DNA of 64,000 bases, from contig CAZDGN010000001.1 in NCBI GenBank assembly GCA_964505265.1, forward strand, positions 1 through 64,000, in the 5' to 3' direction. Under the pieces are notes generated by a model. That model was not told the DNA's origin, made no database searches, and was given only the letters and a program-made list of their open reading frames with translations. This document shows, in pieces, positions 16,485-24,889 of the stretch. The position numbers and the translations under genes were made by a program. Each line of letters opens with the position of its first letter. The first letter of the stretch is position 1. This DNA is from CAILUF01 sp964505265. Lineage in GTDB: Bacteria > Pseudomonadota > Alphaproteobacteria > Rickettsiales > UBA1997.

Positions 16485-17171
16485 ATGGATAAAAAGAAAT
16501 TGCGTGAAAATTTAGGAAATTTTTCGACAGGAGTTATAATTGCATGTGCTCGCAAAAAAAACTTCTTTGCTACAAAATTCTTTAACGAAAATTTTCTTGA
16601 AAATAACAAAATCATAAAAAAATTCGAAGATTTTTGGCAGAATTTTTTTGAAAAAAACTCGATTGGCAATAAAATTTCCAAAAAATTTTTTAGTGAAAAT
16701 TTTAAGTTAAAAGATGGTGATATTCAAAATTTTTTAGATGACAAAATTTTCAATAAAATTAAAACAATTTTTAGTGATGAGTTTTTTGGAATGACCATAA
16801 ATTCTTTTGCTTCAATTTCTCTGGAGCCACCTCTAATTTCATTTTGTATTGATAATAAATCTTCAAATTTAAAATTATTTAAACAAAATCGTTATTTTTT
16901 ATTAAATATTTTAAGTGCTGAGCAAAGAGACTTATCATCAGCTTTTGCTACTCCAAAAAATTCTCATAAATGGCATGTTGAACCTTATTTTTTTAGCAAA
17001 TATGGCAATCCAATTTTTTATAATTCATTGTCATTCATTGAATGTAAAAAACATAAAACGATTAAAATGGGTGATCATGAAATTATCATTGGAGAAATTG
17101 TTGATTTTGGAATAATAAAAACTAACAAACCATTATTATATTTCAAAGGAAAATACTGCGAAATTGCATAA
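16485..17171 (+). CDS. Flavin reductase-like protein (FMN-binding split barrel) with a long insertion
   Basis: Member of the flavin-reductase / DIM6-NTAB family of small FMN-binding enzymes. The start LGNFSTGVIIACA and the continuation GMTINSFASISLEPPLISFC, LLNILSAEQRDLSSAFA and GDHEIIIGEIV are clear, and the end PLLYFKGKYCEI is typical. Between CARKKN (21-26) and FFGMTINS (100 on) about 70 extra residues are inserted, rich in Phe, Asn and Lys and with related pieces KFFNENF and KFFSENF. In relatives these parts are joined by a short hairpin. The substrate is unknown. It lies 3 nt after nuoL. Confidence 0.85.
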   Translation: MDKKKLRENLGNFSTGVIIACARKKNFFATKFFNENFLENNKIIKKFEDFWQNFFEKNSIGNKISKKFFSENFKLKDGDIQNFLDDKIFNKIKTIFSDEFFGMTINSFASISLEPPLISFCIDNKSSNLKLFKQNRYFLLNILSAEQRDLSSAFATPKNSHKWHVEPYFFSKYGNPIFYNSLSFIECKKHKTIKMGDHEIIIGEIVDFGIIKTNKPLLYFKGKYCEIA

Positions 17172-17294
17172 TAAAAAATCTCAATTTTAAGCATAATTAT
17201 TTTTTAAAAAAAAATAAAATTTTCTTATTGCATTTTTTTAGTAAATAGTAAATTATCATTGTTAATAATTTTTTATTAATTTAATTTTTTTTCT

Positions 17295-18620
17295 ATGGAA
17301 ATAGCAATTAAAAATATTCTAAACGATAAATATCGTAAAGACTTTCAACTCAATATACCAGCTCAATTACTTAATCAAAAAATAAATGAATATCTTGCTA
17401 AAATTCAGCCAGAATTCACTATGAATGGTTTTGAAAAGGGGCAGGTTCCAATTCAAACAATCAAAGAAAAATATGGCAAAACCATTATGGCTGAGCAATC
17501 AGATTTATTGATTTCAGAAGCAATTTCGCAAATTGTCAATGATAACAAATATAAAGTTGCATCATATCCAAAAATTGCTTTCAAATCTTTTGAAGAAGGT
17601 AAGGATGTTAACATAATTGCATCATTTGAATTATTTCCAGCAATTCCTCAAATTGAGCTTTCAAAAATTTCGATGAATAAATATCAAGTTGAAATTAATG
17701 AGGAAGAGCTTGATGAAATGGCTGACAAATTCATTAAATCAAAATTAAATTGGCAAAAACAAGATTCAATTTACTTATCAAATTTTGGTGATATTGTTGT
17801 TATAAATTATCACGGAAATATTAATGGCGATAAATTTGAAGGTGGCGATGGCGAAAATTATCGCTTAGAACTCGGTTCACAAACTTTTATTGATAATTTT
17901 GAAGAACAATTAGTAGGAAAAATCTCTGGTCAAAAAGTACAAGTCAATGTAACTTTCCCAGCTGATTATTTTAGACCGCAATTATCAAATAAAAAGGCAG
18001 TTTTTGAAGTTGAAATTCTCGAAATTTTAAAAACCGATCACCCAGTTTTAGATTCTGCTTTCATAAAAGAAACTACTGGATATGAAGACATCGAAGATCT
18101 TAAAGACGCTTTATATGATCAAGCAATTTATTCATATGATGCAACTTGCAGAGCAATCTTCAAAAAAGAATTATTTGACTATCTAGATTCTGCATATAAT
18201 ATTGAATTACCCGTTGGATTAGTAAATGAACAAACTAATTTTTTAAAAAATATCCCGGGTCAGCAAAAAGCTATCAAAAGCGATGATTCAGTTGAAGGTA
18301 GATTAAAAAATCTAAAACTATCACAAAGAATGGTTCGTTGTGGTTTAATTTTAGCTGAAATTGCAAATTTAAATAACATCACTGTTTCTCAAGGGGATGT
18401 TGATAATGAAATAAATAACATTGTTAACTTATATCCTGAGCAAAAAGAAGAGGTGTTAAAAATGTATAATACTAACAAACAAGCTGTTCAACAACTTCAA
18501 GGAGCTATTCTTGAAGAAAAAACAGTTAATTTTATCTTATCAAATATCAATACGGTAACTATTCCCGTAACTACTAAACAAGTAGATAGATTATGGTTTG
18601 ATATCACAAATAACAATTAA
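17295..18620 (+). CDS. tig: Trigger factor
   Basis: Ribosome-associated chaperone and peptidyl-prolyl isomerase, 441 aa. The N-terminal ribosome-binding domain, a central FKBP-like domain (about 160-245: VVINYHGNINGDKFEGG and LVGKISGQKV) and the C-terminal helical arms are all present. The ribosome-docking signature normally read as GFRKGKVP is GFEKGQVP here (Phe46-Glu47-Lys48), so the conserved arginine is replaced by an acid. Neither clpP nor lon follows, unlike the usual tig-clpPX order. psd starts 5 nt downstream. Confidence 0.94.
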   Translation: MEIAIKNILNDKYRKDFQLNIPAQLLNQKINEYLAKIQPEFTMNGFEKGQVPIQTIKEKYGKTIMAEQSDLLISEAISQIVNDNKYKVASYPKIAFKSFEEGKDVNIIASFELFPAIPQIELSKISMNKYQVEINEEELDEMADKFIKSKLNWQKQDSIYLSNFGDIVVINYHGNINGDKFEGGDGENYRLELGSQTFIDNFEEQLVGKISGQKVQVNVTFPADYFRPQLSNKKAVFEVEILEILKTDHPVLDSAFIKETTGYEDIEDLKDALYDQAIYSYDATCRAIFKKELFDYLDSAYNIELPVGLVNEQTNFLKNIPGQQKAIKSDDSVEGRLKNLKLSQRMVRCGLILAEIANLNNITVSQGDVDNEINNIVNLYPEQKEEVLKMYNTNKQAVQQLQGAILEEKTVNFILSNINTVTIPVTTKQVDRLWFDITNNN

Positions 18621-18625
18621 AAAAT

Positions 18626-19300
18626 ATGAGCGACATTATAGATGCAGTAAAGTTGGTTACTTTCCCAATCCATAAAGAGGGTTATAAATTTATATTTATT
18701 TTTGCAATTGCAACCGCAATTCTTGCATTAATTAATAACTATCTTGGTATAATTGGTTTAGTCGCTACTTTGTGGTGTATCTTTTTTTTCAGAGATCCTG
18801 AAAGAGTCGTTCCTATTGATGATAACGCCATCATTAGCCCAGCTGATGGCGTTATCACTAGAGTTGAATATGGTGTTGAGGCTCCAGATGAGCTGGGCTA
18901 TGGTAAAGAAAAATTTAATAAAATCAGTGTTTTCCTTAATGTATTTAATGTTCATGTTAATCGTGTTCCGGTTTCGGGAGTTGTTTCTAAAGTTATTTAT
19001 CGTCCAGGAAAATTTTTAAGTGCAAATAATGAAGATGCAAGCACTGAAAATGAAAGAAATGCCGTAGTTGTTAAAACTTCTAGTGGACAAAATATTATTT
19101 TTGTGCAAGTTGCTGGTCTTGTTGCCAGAAGAATTTTATCGGATTTAAAGGAAGGTCAAGAGGTTCAAGCTGGGCAAAGATATGGTATAATTAGGTTTGG
19201 AAGTCGTGCTGATATTTATTTACCTGAGTCAGTTGAAATCAAAGCGCTTCTGGGTCAAACTATGATTGGTGGAGAAACCATAATTGCAAAAATAAATTAA
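18626..19300 (+). CDS. psd: Phosphatidylserine decarboxylase (short type)
   Basis: Makes phosphatidylethanolamine from phosphatidylserine at the inner membrane. A 224-aa protein of the short PSD class: N-terminal hydrophobic hairpin (about 21-53), SPADGVITRV (71-80), NVFNVHVNRVPVSG (109-122) with the conserved His, and the autocleavage site RFGSRAD with Ser193 expected to give the pyruvoyl group. pssA, often adjacent, is not here. Close spacing with tig and pccB suggests an operon. Confidence 0.95.
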   Translation: MSDIIDAVKLVTFPIHKEGYKFIFIFAIATAILALINNYLGIIGLVATLWCIFFFRDPERVVPIDDNAIISPADGVITRVEYGVEAPDELGYGKEKFNKISVFLNVFNVHVNRVPVSGVVSKVIYRPGKFLSANNEDASTENERNAVVVKTSSGQNIIFVQVAGLVARRILSDLKEGQEVQAGQRYGIIRFGSRADIYLPESVEIKALLGQTMIGGETIIAKIN

Positions 19301-19306
19301 ATAAAA

Positions 19307-20842
19307 ATGCGTTCATCGAATATTTTAAAACTAGCTTCAAAAAGAGAAGAAGCGAGAATGGGTGGTGGTCAAAAAAGAATCGATATCCAGCATTCAAAAG
19401 GAAAATTAACCGCAAGAGAGCGAATTGAAGTTTTGCTCGACCCAGATTCTTTCGAGGAATATGGTCTTTTTGTGGAGCATCGTTGCAATGATTTTGGTAT
19501 GGATGAAAAGCGTCATCCTGGAGATGGTGTTATTACTGGTCAAGGCACCATTAATGGTCGTTTAGTATTTGTTTACAGTCAAGATTTTACTGTAATGGGC
19601 GGCTCTCTTGGTGAGGCTCATGCTAAAAAGATATGTCATATTTTAGATCGTGCCATTCAAGTTGGAGCCCCAGTCGTTGGAATTAATGATTCAGGCGGTG
19701 CTAGAATTCAAGAAGGAGTTGATTCACTCGCTGGTTATGGTGAAATTTTCCAGCGTAATATTGATGCTAGCGGTGTTATTCCACAAATTTCATTAATTAT
19801 GGGACCTTGTGCTGGTGGAGCGGTTTACTCTCCTGCTTTAACCGACTTTACATTAATGGTTGAAAATTCATCTTATATGTTCGTAACTGGTCCAGATGTT
19901 GTAAAAACCGTCACACACGAGACTGTATCGCAAGAAGATTTAGGTGGAGCATCGGTTCATAGTGCTAAAAGTGGAGTAGCTCATTTAACATTTAAGAGTG
20001 ATATTGAAACTCTTTTACAAGCTCGCAGATTAATCAATTTTTTACCGCTATCAAATAAATCGGAGATACCGCAAATTCCTGTAGATGATAATTACGATAG
20101 AGTTGATGTCTCTCTTAACACTTTAATTCCAGAAAATCCAAATCAGCCATACAATATGCTTGAATTGATTGAAAAAATTCTTGATGAAGGTGACTTTTTT
20201 GAAATTCAACCCGATTATGCTAAAAATATTATAATTGGTTTTGGTAGAATGGAGGGTCAAACTGTCGGTGTTGTTGCCAATCAACCAATGCAATTAGCAG
20301 GATGCCTCGACATTAAAGCTAGCGAGAAATCTGCTCGTTTTATTCGTTTTTGTGATGCCTTTAATATTCCTATTATTACTTTTGTTGATGTTCCAGGATT
20401 CTTACCGGGAACTGATCAAGAGCATAACGGCATTATTAAACATGGTGCCAAATTACTTTATGCCTACGGTGAAGCCACGGTTCCAAAAATTACCTTAATT
20501 ACTAGAAAAGCATATGGCGGTGCATATATCGTTATGAATTCTAAGCATTTAAAAGGTGATGTTAATTTTGCTTGGGCAAATGCAGAAATCGCAGTTATGG
20601 GACCAGAGGGCGCAGTTGAGATTGTGTTTCGTGAAGAAGCCAAAAATCCTGAGTTAAAGAAACAAAAAGTTGACGAATATCGTGAAAAATTTGCATCTCC
20701 TTTTGTAGCTGCATCTCGTGGCTATATTGACGAAATTATTAGACCGCAAAATACTCGTAAAAGATTATGTATGGCTTTACAATTATTAAAAAATAAACAA
20801 GTCCAAAAACCTTGGAAAAAGCACGACAATTTACCTTTGTAA
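19307..20842 (+). CDS. pccB: Propionyl-CoA carboxylase beta chain (carboxyltransferase)
   Basis: Biotin-dependent carboxyltransferase subunit that converts propionyl-CoA to methylmalonyl-CoA. A 511-aa crotonase-like protein with KLTARERIEVLLDPDSFEE near residue 30, NDSGGARIQEGVDSL (about 125-139), MGPCAGGAVYSPA (oxyanion hole), FVDVPGFLPGTDQEHNGII and KAYGGAYIVMNSK. Overall likeness fits PccB better than AccD. The alpha subunit (pccA) is not in the window. Its last 31 nt overlap the next gene. Confidence 0.94.
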   Translation: MRSSNILKLASKREEARMGGGQKRIDIQHSKGKLTARERIEVLLDPDSFEEYGLFVEHRCNDFGMDEKRHPGDGVITGQGTINGRLVFVYSQDFTVMGGSLGEAHAKKICHILDRAIQVGAPVVGINDSGGARIQEGVDSLAGYGEIFQRNIDASGVIPQISLIMGPCAGGAVYSPALTDFTLMVENSSYMFVTGPDVVKTVTHETVSQEDLGGASVHSAKSGVAHLTFKSDIETLLQARRLINFLPLSNKSEIPQIPVDDNYDRVDVSLNTLIPENPNQPYNMLELIEKILDEGDFFEIQPDYAKNIIIGFGRMEGQTVGVVANQPMQLAGCLDIKASEKSARFIRFCDAFNIPIITFVDVPGFLPGTDQEHNGIIKHGAKLLYAYGEATVPKITLITRKAYGGAYIVMNSKHLKGDVNFAWANAEIAVMGPEGAVEIVFREEAKNPELKKQKVDEYREKFASPFVAASRGYIDEIIRPQNTRKRLCMALQLLKNKQVQKPWKKHDNLPL

Positions 20843-21603
20843 AATTTAAAATTTTTACAATTTTTTTTCTTTTATTCCATAACATTTCTTATGCTTCAGA
20901 TTTTAAAAAAAATCGCTCTTTAAATACCGAAAGACCTAGTAAATCCGATTCACCTTTTACTATAAATAAAAATCGTTTTTTATTTGAATCAAGTATTTTA
21001 AGCTTAACTAAAAATTCTCACTCCAAAAGAACTAGTTTCTTGGATTTTAGCACATTTCGCTATGGATTAAATGATGATTACGAGGTTCAAATTATTGCCA
21101 ATCCAGTCGTAAAATTAACAAATAATGGTGAAAATGAACAATCCTATGGCGAAAGTTTTTTGCGTTTTAAAAAAAATATTTATGGAAATGATGAAGGTTC
21201 TCAAGCTATGGCAATTACTGGTTTCGTTCGCATCAATAATTCGCCAAAAAACTTAATAAATTCCAATTTAAGAGGCGGTTTAATTGCTCCTTTTCAATTT
21301 CATATTAATAAATATTTTGATTTTGGTGGTATGTTGCAATTAAATTATTATAAAAAAAATCAAAATAATTATTTTGGATTTATTAATTCATATTATTTAT
21401 CGGCTAATATTAATAATAAAATTAGCTCATATGTTGAATTTTATTCTTTAAAAACTAATCAAAAACTTCTGCAAAATTATTTAGATTTTGGAGTAAATTA
21501 TTTAATTAATTCAGATTTAAAAATTGATATTGGATTGAATAAGGGACTTTCAAATAAAGCGGATCGCATCAATTACTTCCTCGGCTTTGCTAAAATTTGG
21601 TAA
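20812..21603 (+). CDS. Probable outer-membrane or periplasmic beta-rich protein
   Basis: Not recognised with certainty. The N-terminus has a clear signal peptide (FVKFKIFTIFFLLFHNISYA followed by S-D-F), so the product is exported. The rest is rich in alternating polar/hydrophobic strands with aromatic ends (YEVQIIANPVVKL, FGFINSYYLSANINNK, SSYVEFYSLKTN, KIDIGLNKGLS) and ends in W, which suggests a small beta-barrel like the DUF3187/phenol MetA group. The frame opens with a TTG at 20812 inside pccB; the exact start is uncertain. Confidence 0.6.
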   Translation: MEKARQFTFVKFKIFTIFFLLFHNISYASDFKKNRSLNTERPSKSDSPFTINKNRFLFESSILSLTKNSHSKRTSFLDFSTFRYGLNDDYEVQIIANPVVKLTNNGENEQSYGESFLRFKKNIYGNDEGSQAMAITGFVRINNSPKNLINSNLRGGLIAPFQFHINKYFDFGGMLQLNYYKKNQNNYFGFINSYYLSANINNKISSYVEFYSLKTNQKLLQNYLDFGVNYLINSDLKIDIGLNKGLSNKADRINYFLGFAKIW

Positions 21604-22009
21604 ATAGGTTAAAGAATTTTCCATGGGTTTTTTTAATTCAAAGTTAATAATTTTTAATTAAAATACAAAAAAAACTTAATTTAAAAATTTAATGCATAAT
21701 TCAATTGCAACCATTAATTTAATCTATTATGCCTACCAAAGTTTCTTCATGAATTTTTTATTGTGTTAAAAAATCTTCTTCTCTTTTTTGTTATTCTTTT
21801 AAATATTTCTTAAATTTCTCAAATAATTTTTATTGTTAAAATCCAATAAAAAAATATCTAATATCTATATAATTTTGAAAATCTTGGATATTTTATAAAT
21901 TAAATTTTGCTTATGATATTGTACAAAATCTGTTAGATTTTTTTATTTTTTCATTTAATTTTTCTAAAAAAGGATTTGATAATGAACTCGATGGAGTTGA
22001 GCATCTTTT
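21604..22009. other. Intergenic stretch between convergent genes
   Basis: About 400 very AT-rich bases between the exported protein and the small minus-strand gene. Only a 25-codon open frame (21692-21769, plus) and short weak hairpins are visible. No recognised RNA, terminator with a T-run or repeat. It marks the left border of the polysaccharide region. Confidence 0.5.
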
Positions 22010-22384
22010 TTATATCTCCTCTAATACATCTTTATTGTGAATGGTTTCCAAAATCTTTTCACAAAAAAAATTTTTTTGTTTATTTTTGGCTAATAAAAAA
22101 GTATCAGCTATTTCTTCTTTATTTGAGGGGTTGTTAATATTATTAAGAGCAAATTGGTTATTTTGTAAATATTTTGAATAATTATTTATAGCGATGTTAG
22201 AATCGATTTTGATTAAAATATTCAAAAATTCAACAGTTACCAATGGATGTTGCATTTCTTCATAAATCTCATAATTATTTGGGTTCTCAAATTTTTCTAT
22301 CATATCTTGATAATCGGGTCTATTAACTCTTGGTGTTGAGGTTGTATATGATATCTCAGAATCTGATTCTAGATTTTGATTCAT
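22010..22384 (-). CDS. Hypothetical protein at the end of the rfb operon
   Basis: A 124-residue acidic, Asn-rich soluble protein with predicted helices (PLVTVEFLNILIKID; ALNNINNPSNKEEIADTFLLAKN). No signal peptide, membrane helix or known motif. It begins 13 nt after rfbB and would be cotranscribed with it. Its low-complexity N-terminus (SDSEISYTTSTPRVNRP) resembles in style the Ser/Thr/Arg-rich tail of the unknown gene at 27407. No function proposed. Confidence 0.6.
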   Translation of the reverse strand: MNQNLESDSEISYTTSTPRVNRPDYQDMIEKFENPNNYEIYEEMQHPLVTVEFLNILIKIDSNIAINNYSKYLQNNQFALNNINNPSNKEEIADTFLLAKNKQKNFFCEKILETIHNKDVLEEI

Positions 22385-22397
22385 ATTTTAATTTTTT

Positions 22398-23393
22398 TTA
22401 ACATTTACAATAAAATTCAATGGTTTCTTTTAATCTTTCTTCAAATGTTTTGGAAGGTTTAAATCCTAATTGGCGAAATGATTTGTCGTTTGATATTGCA
22501 TAGCGAAAATCATGTCCTGCACGGTCTTGAACGAATTTAATTTGTGATTTATAAGATTGACCATCGACTCTTGGTTTATAATCATCAAGAATTTCACAGA
22601 TTTTGTGGGCAATTTCGATATTTTGTAGCTCTTTTTCGCCACCAAATAAATAGGTTTCATCGGTTTTTCCATTCTTTAAGGCCAACTCAATGCCATCGCA
22701 GTGATCGCCAACATAAATCCAGTCGCGAATATTTTTGCCATTACCATAAATTGGAATATCTTTATTTTGGATACAGCTACGAATTATGGTTGGAATTAGT
22801 TTTTCGCGATGTTGAAATGGGCCAAAATTATTTGAACAATTAGTGATAATTGTTGGTAATTTATAAGTTTCGCTCCATGCGCGAACCAAATGGTCTGAAG
22901 AAGCTTTTGAAGCAGAGTAGGGTGAGTTTGGTTGATAACGACTATTTTCGTTAAAAGGCTTATCATCAAGGTTTAATGATCCAAAAACTTCATCGGTGGA
23001 AACATGGAGGAAGCGGAAATTTTCTTTTTTTTCGTCGGATAAATTTTTGTAGTAATTCAACGAAGCTTGAAGCATTGAAAAGGTTCCGTTAATATTGGTT
23101 TGAATGAAAACACTAGGACCAGAAATTGAATTATCGACATGGCTTTCGGCAGCAAAATTTACGACCCAATCAATTTTGTAAGTGATTAATAAATTTTGTA
23201 TTAAGGCAGTTTCATTGATGTCAGCTTTGGTGAATTTATAATTTTGATGATTTGCAACATCGCTAACATTTTCAAGGTTTCCAGCATAGGTTAGTTTATC
23301 GATATTTATCACAAAATTGCCTTGAGCAATTTGTTTTTTTACAAAACAACTTCCAATGAAGCCACAACCACCAGTAACTAAAATATTTTTCAT
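22398..23393 (-). CDS. rfbB: dTDP-glucose 4,6-dehydratase
   Basis: Second step of dTDP-L-rhamnose synthesis and the branch point to other dTDP-6-deoxyhexoses: gives dTDP-4-keto-6-deoxyglucose. A 331-aa SDR with NAD site GGCGFIGSCF (8-17), the active-site triad region STDEVFG, and YSASKASSDH. N-F-G-P-F-Q-H-R-E-K-L-I-P and GKNIRDWIYVGDHC are diagnostic for RmlB. It overlaps the acyltransferase gene by 4 nt. Its product can feed RfbC/RfbD, FdtA/FdtB and WecE encoded elsewhere in the window. Confidence 0.96.
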   Translation of the reverse strand: MKNILVTGGCGFIGSCFVKKQIAQGNFVINIDKLTYAGNLENVSDVANHQNYKFTKADINETALIQNLLITYKIDWVVNFAAESHVDNSISGPSVFIQTNINGTFSMLQASLNYYKNLSDEKKENFRFLHVSTDEVFGSLNLDDKPFNENSRYQPNSPYSASKASSDHLVRAWSETYKLPTIITNCSNNFGPFQHREKLIPTIIRSCIQNKDIPIYGNGKNIRDWIYVGDHCDGIELALKNGKTDETYLFGGEKELQNIEIAHKICEILDDYKPRVDGQSYKSQIKFVQDRAGHDFRYAISNDKSFRQLGFKPSKTFEERLKETIEFYCKC

Positions 23394-24337
23394 ATTTTTT
23401 TAATTATTTTATTTTTAAAATTGGCAATTTTTTCTTCAATCATTTTGTGAACTAAATATGAGAATAATATTGCAACGATAATATTATAAAAATTATTTTT
23501 AAATATCAAATTGTTAAAAAATTGATGAAATAAATATAGCGGAAAAGTTAAATCTGAAAAAATCTTAATTATCTTAAAATTTTTAAAATTATCTCTAAAA
23601 GCAAAGCTAAGCAAAAAAATTATCAAGCCGATAATTCCTGAAAAATAAATTATAAAATTATTATTATAAATTTTAATAAATATCAAATATGTAATGAAGA
23701 TTGAAGTAATTAAAATCATAAAATTTAAAATTTTTTTGCAATTATCATTGAAATATAAATAAATTATGGAGCCAATAAGAACATAATTTAAATTGGCTAG
23801 AGTTAGGCAAATATATGGATTTGATTTTGAATAATTATGATAAAAAAACAAAAAAATTACATTGAAAATTTGTAGCAAAAAAATCTTTAAAATACTTAAA
23901 TTGTTTGAATAAAATAAAATTGCCAAAACAATATAAAACAAAAATTCCACCCGCAAAGTCCACTCAACAGCAGTAAGTGTATAGCTTTTTGATAAATCTC
24001 CGATTGGTAAAATTAATTGCAGTATGATGTTAAAAAAAATATCTGTTGAGTTGCTTTCTAGTAAAAAAAAATAAAATAAAAAGGCTAGAAAAAAAAGTGG
24101 GTAAATCCGTAAAAATCTGGCAATTAAAAAATCTTTAATATTGCGGTATTTATTGATAATATTTGCAATAATGAAGCCTGAAATTAACAAAAAGATACTT
24201 ACCCCAATATTGCCAATTGAGTAAATAAAATGTTCAGAGACTTTGATTTTATAGTTAAAAAAAAATCGGTAATGTTGGCAAATTACTAAAAAAATACTTA
24301 AAATTCTAAGATAATCCAAAAAAACAATTCTTATCAT
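23390..24337 (-). CDS. Acyltransferase family 3 membrane protein
   Basis: Integral-membrane acyltransferase of the OafA/YrhL type, which adds acetyl or other acyl groups to surface sugars. A 315-aa protein with about ten hydrophobic helices; the N-terminal LDYLRILSIFLVICQHYRFF carries the conserved R and H expected for the family, and ISGFIIANIINKYRNIKDFLIARFLRIYP-type sequence follows the second helix. It is placed between rfbC and rfbB with 1- and 4-nt overlaps. No SGNH domain is attached. The target sugar is unknown. Confidence 0.85.
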   Translation of the reverse strand: MIRIVFLDYLRILSIFLVICQHYRFFFNYKIKVSEHFIYSIGNIGVSIFLLISGFIIANIINKYRNIKDFLIARFLRIYPLFFLAFLFYFFLLESNSTDIFFNIILQLILPIGDLSKSYTLTAVEWTLRVEFLFYIVLAILFYSNNLSILKIFLLQIFNVIFLFFYHNYSKSNPYICLTLANLNYVLIGSIIYLYFNDNCKKILNFMILITSIFITYLIFIKIYNNNFIIYFSGIIGLIIFLLSFAFRDNFKNFKIIKIFSDLTFPLYLFHQFFNNLIFKNNFYNIIVAILFSYLVHKMIEEKIANFKNKIIKKI

Positions 24338-24885
24338 TAAAATTTTGGGTTATTTTTATATTCGCCAAAGCTGGCTAAATTATTATCTTTTAATGAAATT
24401 ATTGGATTAGCTACTTGCCAATCAATATTTAATTCTGGATCGTTAAATTTAATGCCACCATCTCCTTCTTTTGAAAAACTGTTATCGACCTTATACATTA
24501 CATCGGCTGGTTTATTATCTAGAACCGAAAAACCATGGGCAAAGCCAGCTGGAATGAATAACAAGGTGCCATTTTGCGCACTTAATTCAATTGAGAAATA
24601 TTTGCCAAAAGTTGCAGAATTTTTACGAATATCCACCGCAATATCCAAAATTTTACCAGTTAAGCAACCAACTAATTTTGCTTGAGCTGGATTGGTTTGA
24701 TAATGCAAACCCCGAATCACATTTGCATGAGAAAAGGAATGATTATCCTGAAAATAATCGGTTGGTAAGCCAAATTCAGTAAATAATTTTTTATTGTAGC
24801 GTTCTACAAAAAATCCACGGTCATCATGATGAATTTTTAATTTAATAATTTTTAGTCCAGCAATTGGTGTGTCTAAAATTTCCAT
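24337..24885 (-). CDS. rfbC: dTDP-4-dehydrorhamnose 3,5-epimerase
   Basis: Third enzyme of dTDP-L-rhamnose synthesis. The ATG at 24885 was chosen (182 aa): it gives the normal family N-terminus MEILDTPIAGLKI, while upstream codons add only a Lys/Ile run. Cupin fold motifs: DDRGFFVERYN, the catalytic His in VIRGLHYQTNP, and FIPAGFAHGF. The downstream acyltransferase starts in its stop codon (TAATG). Confidence 0.95.
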   Translation of the reverse strand: MEILDTPIAGLKIIKLKIHHDDRGFFVERYNKKLFTEFGLPTDYFQDNHSFSHANVIRGLHYQTNPAQAKLVGCLTGKILDIAVDIRKNSATFGKYFSIELSAQNGTLLFIPAGFAHGFSVLDNKPADVMYKVDNSFSKEGDGGIKFNDPELNIDWQVANPIISLKDNNLASFGEYKNNPKF

Positions 24886-24889
24886 AAAT

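Noticed and set aside
16549..16784. Rickettsia palindromic element inside the flavin reductase
   Set aside because: The insertion is in frame, but I could not find a long imperfect palindrome in its DNA. Reported only as an insertion of unknown origin.
21692..21769. 25-codon open frame in the gap at the left edge of the sugar region
   Set aside because: Too short, AT-rich and without a translation signal; such frames are expected by chance.
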